A stretch of 64,000 nt of DNA from Bacillus tianshenii (GTDB taxonomy: Bacteria > Bacillota > Bacilli > Bacillales > Bacillaceae_N), in assembly GCA_020524525.2 (NCBI GenBank), contig CP129018.1:2546115-2610114 (forward strand). Reading direction: 5' to 3'. Within the stretch, counting starts at the first letter, position 1. Each line of letters opens with the position of its first letter. The position numbers and the translations under genes were made by a program. Positions 1 to 8,737 of the stretch are shown in pieces. Under the pieces are notes generated by a model. The model was given only the letters and a program-made list of their open reading frames with translations. It was not told the origin of the DNA and did not search any database.

Positions 1-902
1 GGTAAGTATTTCAATGTATTGCCTTCATCATTCATAATATAGACCTTTGCCTCAGGAAGCACCTGCTCTAATGTTTCTAGGACGAGGCGCTCTCGTGTAA
101 TAGCTGGCTGGTTCTTATATTCTGCATAAAGGGCATTAAATTGAGCAACATCTCCGCGTGCTTTCTCAATACGGGCTGCTTTGTCACCTTCTGCCTGCGA
201 AATCATCGCATCACGTTCACCTTCTGCTTCCTTGCTTCGTTTATTCGAGTATTTCTTTGCTTCATTTATTTTTGTATTCATCGTTTCACGGGCATCTGTT
301 ACTTTTGTAAACGCTGTGCGGACTTCTTTATTTGGTAAATCAACATCTTGAAGCTTGACGTTCAAAACAGAAATCCCGATATCATAATTTTCGACAAGTG
401 AAATTAACAACTCACGGACATCTGCTTCAATTTCTGCTTTTCCGCTTGTTAATGCTTCATCAATCTTTGAGCTTCCGATAATGCCACGAAGTGAAGCTGA
501 GGTTGCATTGTAGAGTACTTGCTTAGGATTTTCTGTGTTAAAGAGATATTTTTTCGGGTCAGTGATTTTCCATTGCACAACAAGATCTGCTTGCACAATA
601 TTTTCGTCACCTGTAATCATCTTCGTATCTTCTGGGTTCTCAGCCGTCACCTTTTCACCTTTCTGCTCGTAACCAAATTGCAGGCTGTATGTTTCTTTCG
701 AAAGGACTGTTACAGACTGAATCGGCCACGGAAGCTTAAAGTGTAAGCCAGGCTCAGAAATGCCTTCTTGCACTTCACCGAATGTCATCGTAACCGCTTG
801 TTCAGATTCATCCACTGTATACCAAGTCGTAGCCCCAATAAGTCCTAATAAAAGGAGTGCCACAACAAAACCGATAATGCGATATACCTTCTTTATGTTC
901 AT
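1..902 (-). CDS. hflK: HflK-like SPFH/prohibitin membrane protein (3' end cut by window edge)
   Basis: The first 300 or so residues are present; the C-terminus lies beyond base 1. It starts MNIKKVYRIIGF, with a membrane helix at about residues 8-27, followed by an SPFH domain (DESEQAVTMTFGEV; LQDVDLPNKEVRTAF) and an Ala/Glu/Lys-rich coiled coil, the usual HflK order. HflK pairs with HflC around the FtsH protease in the membrane. The ATG at 902 follows GAGGGGGAA at good spacing. In B. subtilis polA follows phoR, so hflK here is a local difference. hflC presumably lies to the left but is not visible. Confidence 0.9.
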   Translation of the reverse strand, partial: MNIKKVYRIIGFVVALLLLGLIGATTWYTVDESEQAVTMTFGEVQEGISEPGLHFKLPWPIQSVTVLSKETYSLQFGYEQKGEKVTAENPEDTKMITGDENIVQADLVVQWKITDPKKYLFNTENPKQVLYNATSASLRGIIGSSKIDEALTSGKAEIEADVRELLISLVENYDIGISVLNVKLQDVDLPNKEVRTAFTKVTDARETMNTKINEAKKYSNKRSKEAEGERDAMISQAEGDKAARIEKARGDVAQFNALYAEYKNQPAITRERLVLETLEQVLPEAKVYIMNDEGNTLKYL

Positions 903-937
903 CGTATTCCCCCTCTTCCTAATCACTCTAATTGTAT

Positions 938-964
938 TACGAAAGAATACTTATAGAAGTTCCG
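938..964 (-). promoter_or_regulatory. Possible ECF (sigma-W-like) promoter of hflK
   Basis: On the minus strand CGGAAC (964-959), 17 bases, then CGTA (941-938). The consensus is TGAAAC-N16/17-CGTA, so the -35 is imperfect at two positions. The block around the -10 (TGTATTACGAAAGAAT on the plus strand) nearly repeats the one in front of the pspA operon at 29984-30000, which strengthens the call. Confidence 0.45.
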
Positions 965-1008
965 CTTTTTTGTAGGAATTCCATTTCTAATTTCAACCAA
1001 AAGAAAAA

Positions 1009-1036
1009 GGACAGGAATGGGGTTACATTCCTGTCC
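1009..1036 (-). terminator. Rho-independent terminator of phoPR
   Basis: Perfect 11-bp stem (GGACAGGAATG / CATTCCTGTCC) with a 6-base loop, followed on the minus strand by TTTTTCTTTT. It lies about 90 bases past the phoR stop. Confidence 0.85.
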
Positions 1037-1122
1037 AAAGATGGTTATTAGATGAAGGGGTTTTCAATTAGTATCATATCAAGCGTTTGTTAAGGAGGAT
1101 TAAAATAATTGTTAACCTAATG

Positions 1123-2886
1123 TTAATTGTTGTGTTTAAATAACACAGTAAACACGGTTCCTTTACCCAGTTCGCTTTGTACTTCAATTTTCCCCTTATG
1201 TGCTTCTACTAAGTGTTTCACGATCGCAAGCCCAAGTCCTGTACCTCCGGAATTACGACTTCGGTCTTTATCAACTCGATAAAAACGTTCAAAAATACGT
1301 GGAATTTGCTCTTCTTTCATCCCAATGCCCGTATCTGCGACGGATACAGAACAATATTTGCCGCGTTTCCCAACCGAAACAGTTACCGAACCTCCTGCAT
1401 GTGTGTAAGAGAGGGCATTATTAATCAAGTTGATAAAGATCTGCTTGATTCGATGAGCGTCTCCTTCGACAAGACAAGGTTCCTCTGGAAGATCGAGTTG
1501 CAGGTCTATTTCCTTTTCCTCTGCTTTATGACGAAGAATAAGCTCAATATCTTCAACAACACTTTGTAAATCCACCTGCTGCAGATTTAATTGAAACCCT
1601 TCCTGCTCAACTTTCGATAAGTCGAGCAAATCTTTAATAATATTTTGCAGCCGACCACTTTCTTTCAAGATAATATTAATGAAATATTCTCGAAGCTCAG
1701 GGTCTTCCATTGCGCCATCAAGAAGGGTTTCAGAAAACCCACGAATCGAGGTCATTGGGGTTTTTAGTTCGTGAGACACATTGGCCACAAAGTCTTTTCG
1801 CATTTGCTCAAGACGCTTTAGCTCAGTGATATCGTGGAAAACAAGTACAATCCCTTTCCACTCTTCGTTTTCCCCAATAATTGGCGCACCGTACACTTCA
1901 AAATGACGACGTTCAATCTTTATCGCTAAATGAAGCTGTTTGCGCACTTGCCGCTCTGTCATGAATACTTCTTCCACCACCCGGATCACTTCTTGGTGCG
2001 GAAGAGCTTCATGGTAAAGCTTATATAATAAATCTTTCGGGTTAATATGAAAGAACCGCTTAATGAACTTATTAACAAGAATAATATACCCTTTGCTATC
2101 AATTAAGATAAGGCCGCTTCCCATATTTTCAATTAACGTTCTTAGCCTGTCATTTTGCATTTCTTGAGCAGCCGTCATCTGCTGCAGATTTCTCGCTAAA
2201 ATATTAATTGACTGACTGAGCATCCCTGTTTCTTCAGCTCTATCTTCATACGTCCGCGCCCGATAATTTCCTTTAGCAAGCTCATTTGCAACACGAGTTG
2301 CGTCTTCAATCGGCTTCGCATACTGCCTAGTAATACGAATGCCAAGCATTAGAATTATCACAAATGCAAGCCCTAAACTTAAAATCAGAAGCCACCAAAT
2401 TTTCTTATTGAACTCTTTTAAAGGTTCAACCGAAAGTGATAGCACTAAATACCCTTCCTGTGTGTCATAGTTAAGAGGTGCTACATAGTGAAACAAACCC
2501 TCTAGATCATTCATTTCGTAGAAAGGCTCAAAATTCGTATTCTGTGTACCAATATAACGCTGTAACTTAGAAATTCGCTCTAAACTTGTATTTGTAAAAT
2601 TCTCATCAGCTGTTTGAGCGACAATCTTTCCATTTGTCTTAAGAATGGTAATGTCAGCATTTAAATTCCCGCCAACTTCCTTAATTGTTTCAGCAATTGG
2701 TGTATTTGTCTCAGCTGAATTCTCGATCATTTGCGTAATCAATGCCGCTTCTTTATCAATTCGCCCTTCAAACGTATTAACGTAAAAGCTTTTAAACAAC
2801 TGACCAATTAAGATACCAAGACAAACTAGGACAGCTAATATTAATGTCGCAAGCGCAAAGGTGATTTTTGAGCGGAATTTACTCAT
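1123..2886 (-). CDS. phoR: PhoR phosphate-sensing histidine kinase
   Basis: Membrane histidine kinase, partner of PhoP. Order: TM1 about 8-30, extracytoplasmic sensor about 31-162, TM2 about 163-183, HAMP about 184-238, PAS about 245-355, HisKA with the phospho-acceptor in SHELKTP (His372), then an HATPase_c domain with the N, G1 (DTGIGM) and G2 (GGTGLGLAIV) boxes. At 587 residues it is full length for Bacillus PhoR. Its ATG overlaps the phoP stop by 4 bases, so the pair is translationally coupled. The PhoR call over paralogues such as WalK rests on pairing with PhoP and on position next to mdh. Confidence 0.93.
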   Translation of the reverse strand: MSKFRSKITFALATLILAVLVCLGILIGQLFKSFYVNTFEGRIDKEAALITQMIENSAETNTPIAETIKEVGGNLNADITILKTNGKIVAQTADENFTNTSLERISKLQRYIGTQNTNFEPFYEMNDLEGLFHYVAPLNYDTQEGYLVLSLSVEPLKEFNKKIWWLLILSLGLAFVIILMLGIRITRQYAKPIEDATRVANELAKGNYRARTYEDRAEETGMLSQSINILARNLQQMTAAQEMQNDRLRTLIENMGSGLILIDSKGYIILVNKFIKRFFHINPKDLLYKLYHEALPHQEVIRVVEEVFMTERQVRKQLHLAIKIERRHFEVYGAPIIGENEEWKGIVLVFHDITELKRLEQMRKDFVANVSHELKTPMTSIRGFSETLLDGAMEDPELREYFINIILKESGRLQNIIKDLLDLSKVEQEGFQLNLQQVDLQSVVEDIELILRHKAEEKEIDLQLDLPEEPCLVEGDAHRIKQIFINLINNALSYTHAGGSVTVSVGKRGKYCSVSVADTGIGMKEEQIPRIFERFYRVDKDRSRNSGGTGLGLAIVKHLVEAHKGKIEVQSELGKGTVFTVLFKHNN

Positions 2887-3605
2887 TCAGCTTTCGGCGC
2901 CTCCATTTTATAGCCTAAGCCGCGAATTGTTTTAATATATAGCGGCTTTTTCGTATTTGTTTCAATCTTTTCACGTAAATGACTAATATGCACATCTACA
3001 ATTCGGGTGTCGCCAGCAAAGTCATAATTCCAGACAGCACTTAGCAATTGGTCGCGTGTCAATACACGGCCTTTATGCTTTACAAGATAAGCCAGAAGCT
3101 CAAACTCTTTCGGCGTTAAGTCCAGCTGTTTACCCATAAAATAGGCTTCATAATGCTCCGGCATAATGACAAGCTCTCCAAGCTCAACTTTTTGCATTTG
3201 TTCGTCATTGTTATCTTCACTGCCAGAAACCATTACCATTCGACGCAAAATTGCTTTCACGCGCGCCACAACTTCTCTCGGGCTGAATGGTTTTGTCATA
3301 TAATCATCTGCACCTAGCTCAAGGCCAAGCACCTTATCAAATTCATCATCTTTCGCCGTAAGCATAAGAATGGGTACGTGAAGCTTTTGTTGGCGTAACT
3401 CTTTACATACTTCAATTCCATCTAATTTCGGAAGCATTAAATCAAGCACAATTAGATCTGGCGCTTCCTCTTGCGCTTTCTTTAGAGCTGCTTCCCCATC
3501 CATTGCTGTAATCACTTCATAGCCTGCTTGCTCCAAGTTGTACTGAAGCAACGTAATAATCGATTGTTCATCATCTACCACTAAAATTCGCTTACTCAAG
3601 AGCAC
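2883..3605 (-). CDS. phoP: PhoP OmpR-family response regulator
   Basis: 240 residues. The receiver domain carries the acidic pair VVDDE near residue 11, phospho-acceptor Asp55 in LIVLDLMLP, and the conserved Lys in MTKPFSP. A C-terminal winged helix follows (LTPKEFELLAYL; DTRIVDVHISHLREKIE). PhoP controls the phosphate-starvation regulon. The ATG at 3605 is preceded by AGGAGGAAGTGCTC. First gene of phoPR; a promoter with Pho-box-like repeats lies upstream. Confidence 0.94.
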   Translation of the reverse strand: MLLSKRILVVDDEQSIITLLQYNLEQAGYEVITAMDGEAALKKAQEEAPDLIVLDLMLPKLDGIEVCKELRQQKLHVPILMLTAKDDEFDKVLGLELGADDYMTKPFSPREVVARVKAILRRMVMVSGSEDNNDEQMQKVELGELVIMPEHYEAYFMGKQLDLTPKEFELLAYLVKHKGRVLTRDQLLSAVWNYDFAGDTRIVDVHISHLREKIETNTKKPLYIKTIRGLGYKMEAPKAE

Positions 3606-3663
3606 TTCCTCCTGTTATGTATATTAAACCCCTTCGTTTCATCTCTTTTTTCTGTTTAACTTA

Positions 3664-3717
3664 ATCATACTATGAAATACATGAATGCACAAAATGTAGT
3701 TTTACAATATATTTACT
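3664..3717 (-). promoter_or_regulatory. phoP promoter with possible PhoP-binding repeats
   Basis: Minus strand TTGTGC (3692-3687), 17 bases, TATGAT (3669-3664), a plausible sigma-A promoter with a weak -35. Just upstream, the plus strand reads TTTACA (3701-3706), 5 bases, TTTACT (3712-3717), like the TT(A/T)ACA repeats bound by PhoP. Only two repeats are seen, so autoregulation is an inference. Confidence 0.4.
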
Positions 3718-3795
3718 AACTAAAAAAAGGCACCCTAAACGGATACCTTTTGTAAAACGCTTTTTAATTTTCTGGATTTTTTAGCCATAAAAAAA

Positions 3796-4272
3796 CTAAA
3801 AATTATCAAGCATTCGACCTGTGATTGGTTCAAATGGATATGGTGGGCATACATCAATTGTACCTTCTACAACAACTTCACCGCTTTCGCTTGTTGCAGA
3901 AACACCAATGATAACGATGTGTTCATCTGTTAAGACTTCGCGTACTTCAAACTCATAATTGATATTTTCATAATGGTATGCGGGATGTGGAAATGAAAAC
4001 TGCTGTGCTTTTATCATGCTTCCTGGGCCAGGAAGATATTTTGTTACAGCAGATGTAATGATACCTGTAAGCATAATAGGAGGCACAATTGGCTGCTTCT
4101 GTGGTGTTCTTGAAGCGTAATCATGCTGAATATAAAGTGGGTTTGCGTCATCTGTTAAGCCAAGATATAACAGCAAATCCTTGTCTTCAATCTTTTCGGT
4201 GATGACGAGTCTTTCCCCTGTGGAAATTTCATCAATCTTACGACCTTGTGTCTTTCTTCGTTTCATAAGCAT
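3796..4272 (-). CDS. MaoC-like (hot-dog) dehydratase domain protein
   Basis: 158 residues from the preferred ATG at 4272, which has GGGGAGG nine bases upstream; an in-frame ATG at 4290 overlaps that ribosome site and is unlikely. The central part (YLGLTDDANPLYIQHDYA; QPIVPPIMLTGIIT) resembles MaoC/R-hydratase hot-dog folds, which hydrate enoyl-CoA or related thioesters. It sits downstream of mdh on the same strand, after a terminator-like hairpin and a cre site. The substrate cannot be told from sequence. Confidence 0.75.
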   Translation of the reverse strand: MLMKRRKTQGRKIDEISTGERLVITEKIEDKDLLLYLGLTDDANPLYIQHDYASRTPQKQPIVPPIMLTGIITSAVTKYLPGPGSMIKAQQFSFPHPAYHYENINYEFEVREVLTDEHIVIIGVSATSESGEVVVEGTIDVCPPYPFEPITGRMLDNF

Positions 4273-4294
4273 TTCAAAAAACCTCCCCATCTAT

Positions 4295-4308
4295 TGAAAC
4301 CGCTTTCA
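4295..4308 (-). promoter_or_regulatory. CcpA cre site
   Basis: TGAAACCGCTTTCA matches the cre consensus TGWAANCGNTNWCA at every position. It lies only a few bases upstream of the maoC-like gene's ribosome site and just past the mdh hairpin, a roadblock position for transcripts running on from mdh. Confidence 0.75.
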
Positions 4309-4317
4309 AATTCATTT

Positions 4318-4356
4318 TATCGAAAACAGGGTAGAAAATCCACCCTGTTTTCGATA
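4318..4356 (-). terminator. Hairpin after mdh, probable terminator
   Basis: Perfect 15-bp inverted repeat (4318-4332 / 4342-4356) with a 9-base loop starting 9 bases past the mdh stop. The 3' arm ends in TTTTCGATA rather than a clean T-run, so read-through into the maoC-like gene is plausible. Confidence 0.65.
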
Positions 4357-4364
4357 AAACAAAA

Positions 4365-5303
4365 CTATTCCAAAACTTTCATTACATTTTTAACTGATTC
4401 AACAGACTTCGCTAATTGTGCTTTTTCGTCGTCTGAAAGATCAAGCTCGATGATTTCTTCAATGCCATTCCCACCAAGAATTGTAGGTACGCCTAAGTAG
4501 ATACCTTCATGTCCGTACTCACCTTCAAGGTAAGCAATTGCAGGTAAAACACGGCGCTGGTCCTTCAGGATTGCTTCAGCCATTTGAACAAGTGAAGCAG
4601 CTGGTGCATAATATGCACTACCATTACCAAGCAAACCTACGATTTCACCGCCACCCTTACGAGTACGTTCAACAATGGCATCAAGACGCTCTTGAGGAAT
4701 CAGCTTTTCTAGCGGAATACCACCAGCATAAGAGTAACGTACTAATGGCACCATATCATCGCCGTGTCCACCAAGTACGAAACCTGTTACATCTTTAACA
4801 GATAGATTAAGCTCTTGAGCGACAAAGGTACGGAAACGCGCTGTATCAAGTACACCAGATTGACCGATAACACGGTTTTTCGGGAAGCCTGACTCTTTAA
4901 AGACAGAGTATGTCATCGCATCAACAGGGTTTGTTAATACAATGATATAACAATTTGGAGAGTACTTAACGATTTCTTTTGTAACAGTGCGCATGATTTT
5001 TGCATTTGTGTTTACAAGATCATCACGGCTCATACCAGGCTTACGTGCAATACCAGCTGTAATAATGACAATGTCAGATTCAGCAGTATCAGCGTAATCT
5101 GATGTACCAACTACATTGGCATCGAACCCTTGAACAGGACTTGCTTCAAGCATATCTAATGCTTTCCCTTTCGTTGGGTCTTCCATATCTGGAATATCAA
5201 CTAATATAACGTCACCCAGTTCTTTTTCTGCAGCCATTAATGCAGTAGTTGCGCCTGTAAAACCGCCACCAATTACTGAAATTTTTCTGCGCTTAATTTT
5301 CAT
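4365..5303 (-). CDS. mdh: Malate dehydrogenase
   Basis: 312 residues, LDH-like malate dehydrogenase. Glycine-rich NAD loop [10 protein letters not shown] near the N-terminus, Asp in VDIPDME selecting NAD, substrate Arg in [20 protein letters not shown], and the catalytic His in [10 protein letters not shown]. It oxidises malate to oxaloacetate in the TCA cycle. Third gene of citZ-icd-mdh; a hairpin separates it from icd. The ATG at 5303 follows GGGGGG with 9-base spacing. Confidence 0.96.
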   Translation of the reverse strand: MKIKRRKISVIGGGFTGATTALMAAEKELGDVILVDIPDMEDPTKGKALDMLEASPVQGFDANVVGTSDYADTAESDIVIITAGIARKPGMSRDDLVNTNAKIMRTVTKEIVKYSPNCYIIVLTNPVDAMTYSVFKESGFPKNRVIGQSGVLDTARFRTFVAQELNLSVKDVTGFVLGGHGDDMVPLVRYSYAGGIPLEKLIPQERLDAIVERTRKGGGEIVGLLGNGSAYYAPAASLVQMAEAILKDQRRVLPAIAYLEGEYGHEGIYLGVPTILGGNGIEEIIELDLSDDEKAQLAKSVESVKNVMKVLE

Positions 5304-5347
5304 TTCCCAATGCCCCCCTATTCATTTCATTGTGCTTAGTTGTAATT

Positions 5348-5383
5348 ATTTAGAGCCGCACATGTAGAATGACGGCTCTAAAT
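5348..5383 (-). terminator. Hairpin between icd and mdh
   Basis: 11-bp inverted repeat (ATTTAGAGCCG / CGGCTCTAAAT) with a 14-base loop. It has no strong T-run after it. It may be a partial terminator or a processing/stability element inside the operon. Confidence 0.5.
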
Positions 5384-5403
5384 ATTACTTATTCAAGCAT
5401 GAA

Positions 5404-6675
5404 TTACTTCATGTTATTAATTAAAGCATCACCGAACTCAGAGCATTTCACTTCTGTTGCACCTTCCATTAGACGTGCGAAATCATAAGTAACAACCTTG
5501 CTACCGATTGTTTCTTCCATCGCATCAGTTACCAATTTCGCAGCTTCAAACCAGCCAAGGTGTTCAAGCATAAGTACACCTGACAGGATTACAGAAGATG
5601 GGTTTACTTTATCAAGACCGGCATACTTAGGAGCTGTACCATGAGTTGCTTCAAAGATTGCATGTCCTGTTTCGTAGTTAATATTTGCACCAGGAGCGAT
5701 TCCGATACCACCAACTTGTGCAGCAAGAGCATCAGAAATATAATCACCGTTCAAGTTCATTGTTGCTACAACATCAAACTCGCGTGGACGAGTAAGGATT
5801 TGTTGTAGGAAGATATCAGCAATTGAATCTTTCACAATGATTTTTCCAGCTTCAACAGCTGCATCTTGTGCTTTGTTCGCTGCATCTTTACCTTCTGCTT
5901 CCACAATGCGATCATACTCAGCCCATGTGAATACTTTGTCACCAAACTCTTGTTCAGCAACATCATAACCCCAGTTTTTAAATGAGCCTTCTGTGAATTT
6001 CATGATATTACCTTTGTGCACAAGTGTAACGCTCTTACGGTTGTTATCAAGTGCATACTGAATTGAAGAGCGAACTAGACGCTTTGTACCTTCTTCTGAA
6101 ATAGGTTTGATACCGATACCAGAAGTTTCTGGGAAACGGATGTTTTTAACGCCCATTTCATCACGAAGGAAATTAATGACTTTCTTCACATCGTCAGAGC
6201 CTTCTTGGTACTCGATACCTGCATAGATATCTTCTGTGTTTTCACGGAAGATGATCATGTCAACATCTTCAGGACGCTTAACAGGTGATGGTACTTTGTT
6301 GAAGTGGCGAACTGGACGCACACATGCAAATAAGTCCAATTCTTGACGAAGCGCAACGTTCAATGAACGAATTCCGCCGCCGATTGGTGTTGTTAAAGGA
6401 CCTTTAATTGCAATTATGTACTCACGAATTACATCCAACGTTTCTGCAGGAAGCCATTCACCAGTTTGTTTGTACGCTTTCTCACCAGCTAGAACTTCTT
6501 TCCAAACGATTTTCTTTTCGCCATTATAAGCTTTATCTACTGCTGCCTCAATTACGCGAGAAGCTGCTGCCCAAATGTCCGGGCCAATGCCGTCTCCTTC
6601 AATGTAAGGAATAATAGTGTGGTTCGGTACATTCATTGATCCATTGTTAACTGTAATGCGTTCTCCTTGTGTCAA
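5404..6675 (-). CDS. icd: Isocitrate dehydrogenase (NADP-type)
   Basis: 423 residues, converting isocitrate to 2-oxoglutarate. [13 protein letters not shown] holds the substrate-binding Ser and Arg; HGTAPKYAG carries the Lys-Tyr pair that marks NADP specificity in this family; [13 protein letters not shown] is also conserved. The start is a TTG at 6675 (TTG-ACA-CAA), supported by TAGGAGGT seven to eight bases upstream. Second gene of the TCA operon, about 120 bases past the citZ stop. Confidence 0.96.
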   Translation of the reverse strand: MTQGERITVNNGSMNVPNHTIIPYIEGDGIGPDIWAAASRVIEAAVDKAYNGEKKIVWKEVLAGEKAYKQTGEWLPAETLDVIREYIIAIKGPLTTPIGGGIRSLNVALRQELDLFACVRPVRHFNKVPSPVKRPEDVDMIIFRENTEDIYAGIEYQEGSDDVKKVINFLRDEMGVKNIRFPETSGIGIKPISEEGTKRLVRSSIQYALDNNRKSVTLVHKGNIMKFTEGSFKNWGYDVAEQEFGDKVFTWAEYDRIVEAEGKDAANKAQDAAVEAGKIIVKDSIADIFLQQILTRPREFDVVATMNLNGDYISDALAAQVGGIGIAPGANINYETGHAIFEATHGTAPKYAGLDKVNPSSVILSGVLMLEHLGWFEAAKLVTDAMEETIGSKVVTYDFARLMEGATEVKCSEFGDALINNMK

Positions 6676-6748
6676 TCTAATTACCTCCTAAAAAATCATC
6701 GTATCTTTTCTCTCTCTATTTTTATTATTAAGGTTATGAAAGAAACAG

Positions 6749-6769
6749 GCAAGGAGTTTTTCTCCTTGC
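6749..6769 (-). terminator. Hairpin between citZ and icd
   Basis: GCAAGGAG, a TTTTT loop, then CTCCTTGC: an 8-bp perfect stem followed on the minus strand by CTGTTTCTTTC. Probably a leaky terminator that lowers expression of the distal TCA genes. Confidence 0.45.
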
Positions 6770-6794
6770 TGCTTTTAACAATTATTAACGTTGC

Positions 6795-7901
6795 TCAAGT
6801 GGTACGTACTGCTGAATTTGCGGGCCCAGTATATTCCGCACGAGGGCGAATTAAGCGGTTGTTTGAATATTGCTCAAGAATGTGAGCTAACCAACCTGAT
6901 ACACGGCTAACCGCAAAGATAGGTGTGAATAAGTCATGATCAATGCCTAAGCTATGATAGACAGATGCTGAATAGAAGTCAACATTTGGTGGAAGGCCTT
7001 TTTCAGATGTCACGATTTCTTCCATCTTACGAGACATTTCATACCACTTAGCTTCTCCAGCAATACCAGTCAGTTCTTTAGACATTTTTCGCAGGTGCTT
7101 CGCACGTGGATCGCCTTCACGATATACACGGTGACCAAAGCCCATAATCTTTTCCTTATTCTCGAAAGCACGTTGCACATAGCCTTCAACTTTTTCTACT
7201 TCGCCGATTTCAGTAAGCATCTTCATTACGCGCTCGTTCGCGCCACCATGAAGAGGACCTTTAAGCGCACTAATAGCCGCTGTAACACCAGAGTATACAT
7301 CGGAAAGTGTCGCTACACAGACACGTGCTGTAAACGTTGATGCATTTAACTCATGATCAGCGTGCAATACTAGCGCCTTATTAATTGCTTCTTCTGAAAT
7401 GTCTTTTGGAACTTCACCGTTTAACATGTACAAGAAATTTGCTGCCATTGTTAAATCTGTACGAGGTGCAATTGGTTCTTGTCCTTTACGGATACGTGAA
7501 AATGCAGCGACGATTGTCGGCATCTTCGCTTGAAGACGAATCGCTTTACGATAGTTTGCCTCTTCATCCATTACATCTGCTTCACTGTCAAATAAGCCAA
7601 GCATTGAAACGGCTGTGCGAAGCGCTGCCATTGGATGAACCGTACTTAAATCATAAGATTTTAAGTGCGCAACTATTTCTTCAGGAATTGTTGCTTCCTC
7701 AGCTAGTTGGTTCTTAAGCGTTTCCAACTCATCTTTGTTTGGAAGTTTTCCGTGCCACAATAAATGAATTACCTCTTCAAAGCTTGCATTCTCTGCTAAA
7801 TCATCGATATTATAACCAACATAAGTTAATTGGTCATCAATGATAGAACTAATTGATGATTGTGTTGCTACTACCCCTTCTAGACCACGTGTAGTTGTCA
7901 T
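6795..7901 (-). CDS. citZ: Citrate synthase
   Basis: 368 residues from ATG 7901 (AAAGGAGTGGGGTCAA upstream); a longer in-frame start at 7955 has no ribosome site and adds a non-family N-terminus. Catalytic His residues lie in LKGPLHGGANERVM and GFGHRVYREGDPR, and the Asp in PPNVDFYSASVYHSLG. It condenses acetyl-CoA and oxaloacetate. The short single-domain form is typical of Bacillus CitZ. First gene of the TCA operon, with a recognisable promoter and CcpC dyad upstream. Confidence 0.96.
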   Translation of the reverse strand: MTTTRGLEGVVATQSSISSIIDDQLTYVGYNIDDLAENASFEEVIHLLWHGKLPNKDELETLKNQLAEEATIPEEIVAHLKSYDLSTVHPMAALRTAVSMLGLFDSEADVMDEEANYRKAIRLQAKMPTIVAAFSRIRKGQEPIAPRTDLTMAANFLYMLNGEVPKDISEEAINKALVLHADHELNASTFTARVCVATLSDVYSGVTAAISALKGPLHGGANERVMKMLTEIGEVEKVEGYVQRAFENKEKIMGFGHRVYREGDPRAKHLRKMSKELTGIAGEAKWYEMSRKMEEIVTSEKGLPPNVDFYSASVYHSLGIDHDLFTPIFAVSRVSGWLAHILEQYSNNRLIRPRAEYTGPANSAVRTT

Positions 7902-7959
7902 TTGACCCCACTCCTTTTTCAAAAAAATTCCCCTACCCAACTGTTCAGTCGTCAAAATA

Positions 7960-7973
7960 AGAAAATGCTTTCA
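7960..7973 (-). promoter_or_regulatory. Degenerate cre site in the citZ leader
   Basis: On the minus strand TGAAAGCATTTTCT, 12 of 14 positions of TGAAANCGNTTTCA. It lies about 45-58 bases downstream of the predicted citZ start point, where CcpA could act as a roadblock. Confidence 0.35.
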
Positions 7974-8024
7974 TTTCTCATAGTGAGAAAAATATGTAGG
8001 AAGGATTGGTGGAAACCTATGTAC

Positions 8025-8053
8025 ATTATAAACAATTATCAGACTTTTGTGAA
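8025..8053 (-). promoter_or_regulatory. Sigma-A promoter of citZ
   Basis: On the minus strand TTCACA (8053-8048), exactly 17 bases, TATAAT (8030-8025). Predicted start point near 8018, giving a leader of about 115 bases before the citZ ATG. Confidence 0.7.
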
Positions 8054-8076
8054 TGAAAAGTGTTCAATTAATTTTC

Positions 8077-8091
8077 ATAAATATTTCTTAT
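8077..8091 (-). promoter_or_regulatory. CcpC operator dyad (ATAA-N7-TTAT)
   Basis: ATAA-ATATTTC-TTAT, a perfect match to the CcpC dyad. Its centre (8084) is 66 bases upstream of the predicted citZ start point, the spacing described for B. subtilis citZ. A further ATAA (minus strand, 8039-8036) lies in the promoter spacer. The dyad overlaps the ytwI stop codon. Confidence 0.7.
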
Positions 8092-8552
8092 GACCCAAAT
8101 AATTGCACGACTCTCATTGCTAGATAGGCAATACCAGCCCCAATTAATGGACCTACGGCGACACCATTAAATAAAGCAACGGCTAAAATGGTTCCGACTA
8201 CAAGCGCTGCTGTTATATGCGGATCAGTTGTTAATAAGTGAATACCACTTTTAGCAATAAGTGCAACTGCCACCCCCGACAGAAGCGCGATCCATGCTGT
8301 ATATGAGCGCAAAGCTTCCGTTAATTGCCTAAAACCAATTTCTCCTGTTGCAATTGGTGCTAAGACCCCGATTGTAATAACTGTCACACCCCAGCTGATG
8401 CCTTTTTGCTGAAGATAGGGGAAAATCTTCTCTCCTAAGCCGGTCATCTTGACAGCTAACAGGAAAAGCACCGCAATATTAAGTGATTGGTTCTTGGCAA
8501 CAATACCAATCCCTAATAAAACGAGTAAAAAAACCGTTGCTTGTGAAAACAA
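8088..8552 (-). CDS. ytwI: YtwI, DUF441 multi-pass membrane protein
   Basis: About 154 residues, nearly all hydrophobic, with four or five membrane helices and the family motifs IVAKNQSL, GVLAPIATG and VGTILAVALFNGVAVGPLIGAG split over the helices. Function unknown. I prefer a TTG start at 8552 (M-FSQATVFL), which puts the first helix at the N-terminus and has GGAAGGATGA upstream; a GTG at 8585 would add 11 polar residues without a ribosome site. Divergent from ytvI, which is also its neighbour in B. subtilis. Confidence 0.85.
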   Translation of the reverse strand: MFSQATVFLLVLLGIGIVAKNQSLNIAVLFLLAVKMTGLGEKIFPYLQQKGISWGVTVITIGVLAPIATGEIGFRQLTEALRSYTAWIALLSGVAVALIAKSGIHLLTTDPHITAALVVGTILAVALFNGVAVGPLIGAGIAYLAMRVVQLFGS

Positions 8553-8674
8553 GGTGATGTCATCCTTCCCTTTATGCGCTACCACAATTTATACTATCAT
8601 ACACATCCATCTTCTCCAAAAAAATGTTTTTGAAGCTTCGTATATTCAGAAAAAATAATTCTCTTTTGAAACAT

Positions 8675-8703
8675 TGAAACTTAGGGAAAGATGGTAGCGT
8701 ATA
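8675..8703 (+). promoter_or_regulatory. Sigma-W-like ECF promoter of ytvI
   Basis: TGAAAC (8675-8680), 17 bases, CGTATA (8698-8703). Both elements match the sigma-W consensus exactly. It ends 34 bases before the ytvI start. Confidence 0.65.
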
Positions 8704-8737
8704 TAATAGAGTGAAACAGGGAAAGGAGTGAAACTTT

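Noticed and set aside
3636-3641. TGAAAC on the minus strand upstream of phoP as an ECF -35
   Set aside because: No CGTA-like -10 occurs 16-17 bases downstream.
7902-8093. Plus-strand frame in the citZ-ytwI gap ending near 8093
   Set aside because: It runs antisense through the citZ promoter, has a poor ribosome site, and its sequence is explained by the CcpC/promoter region.
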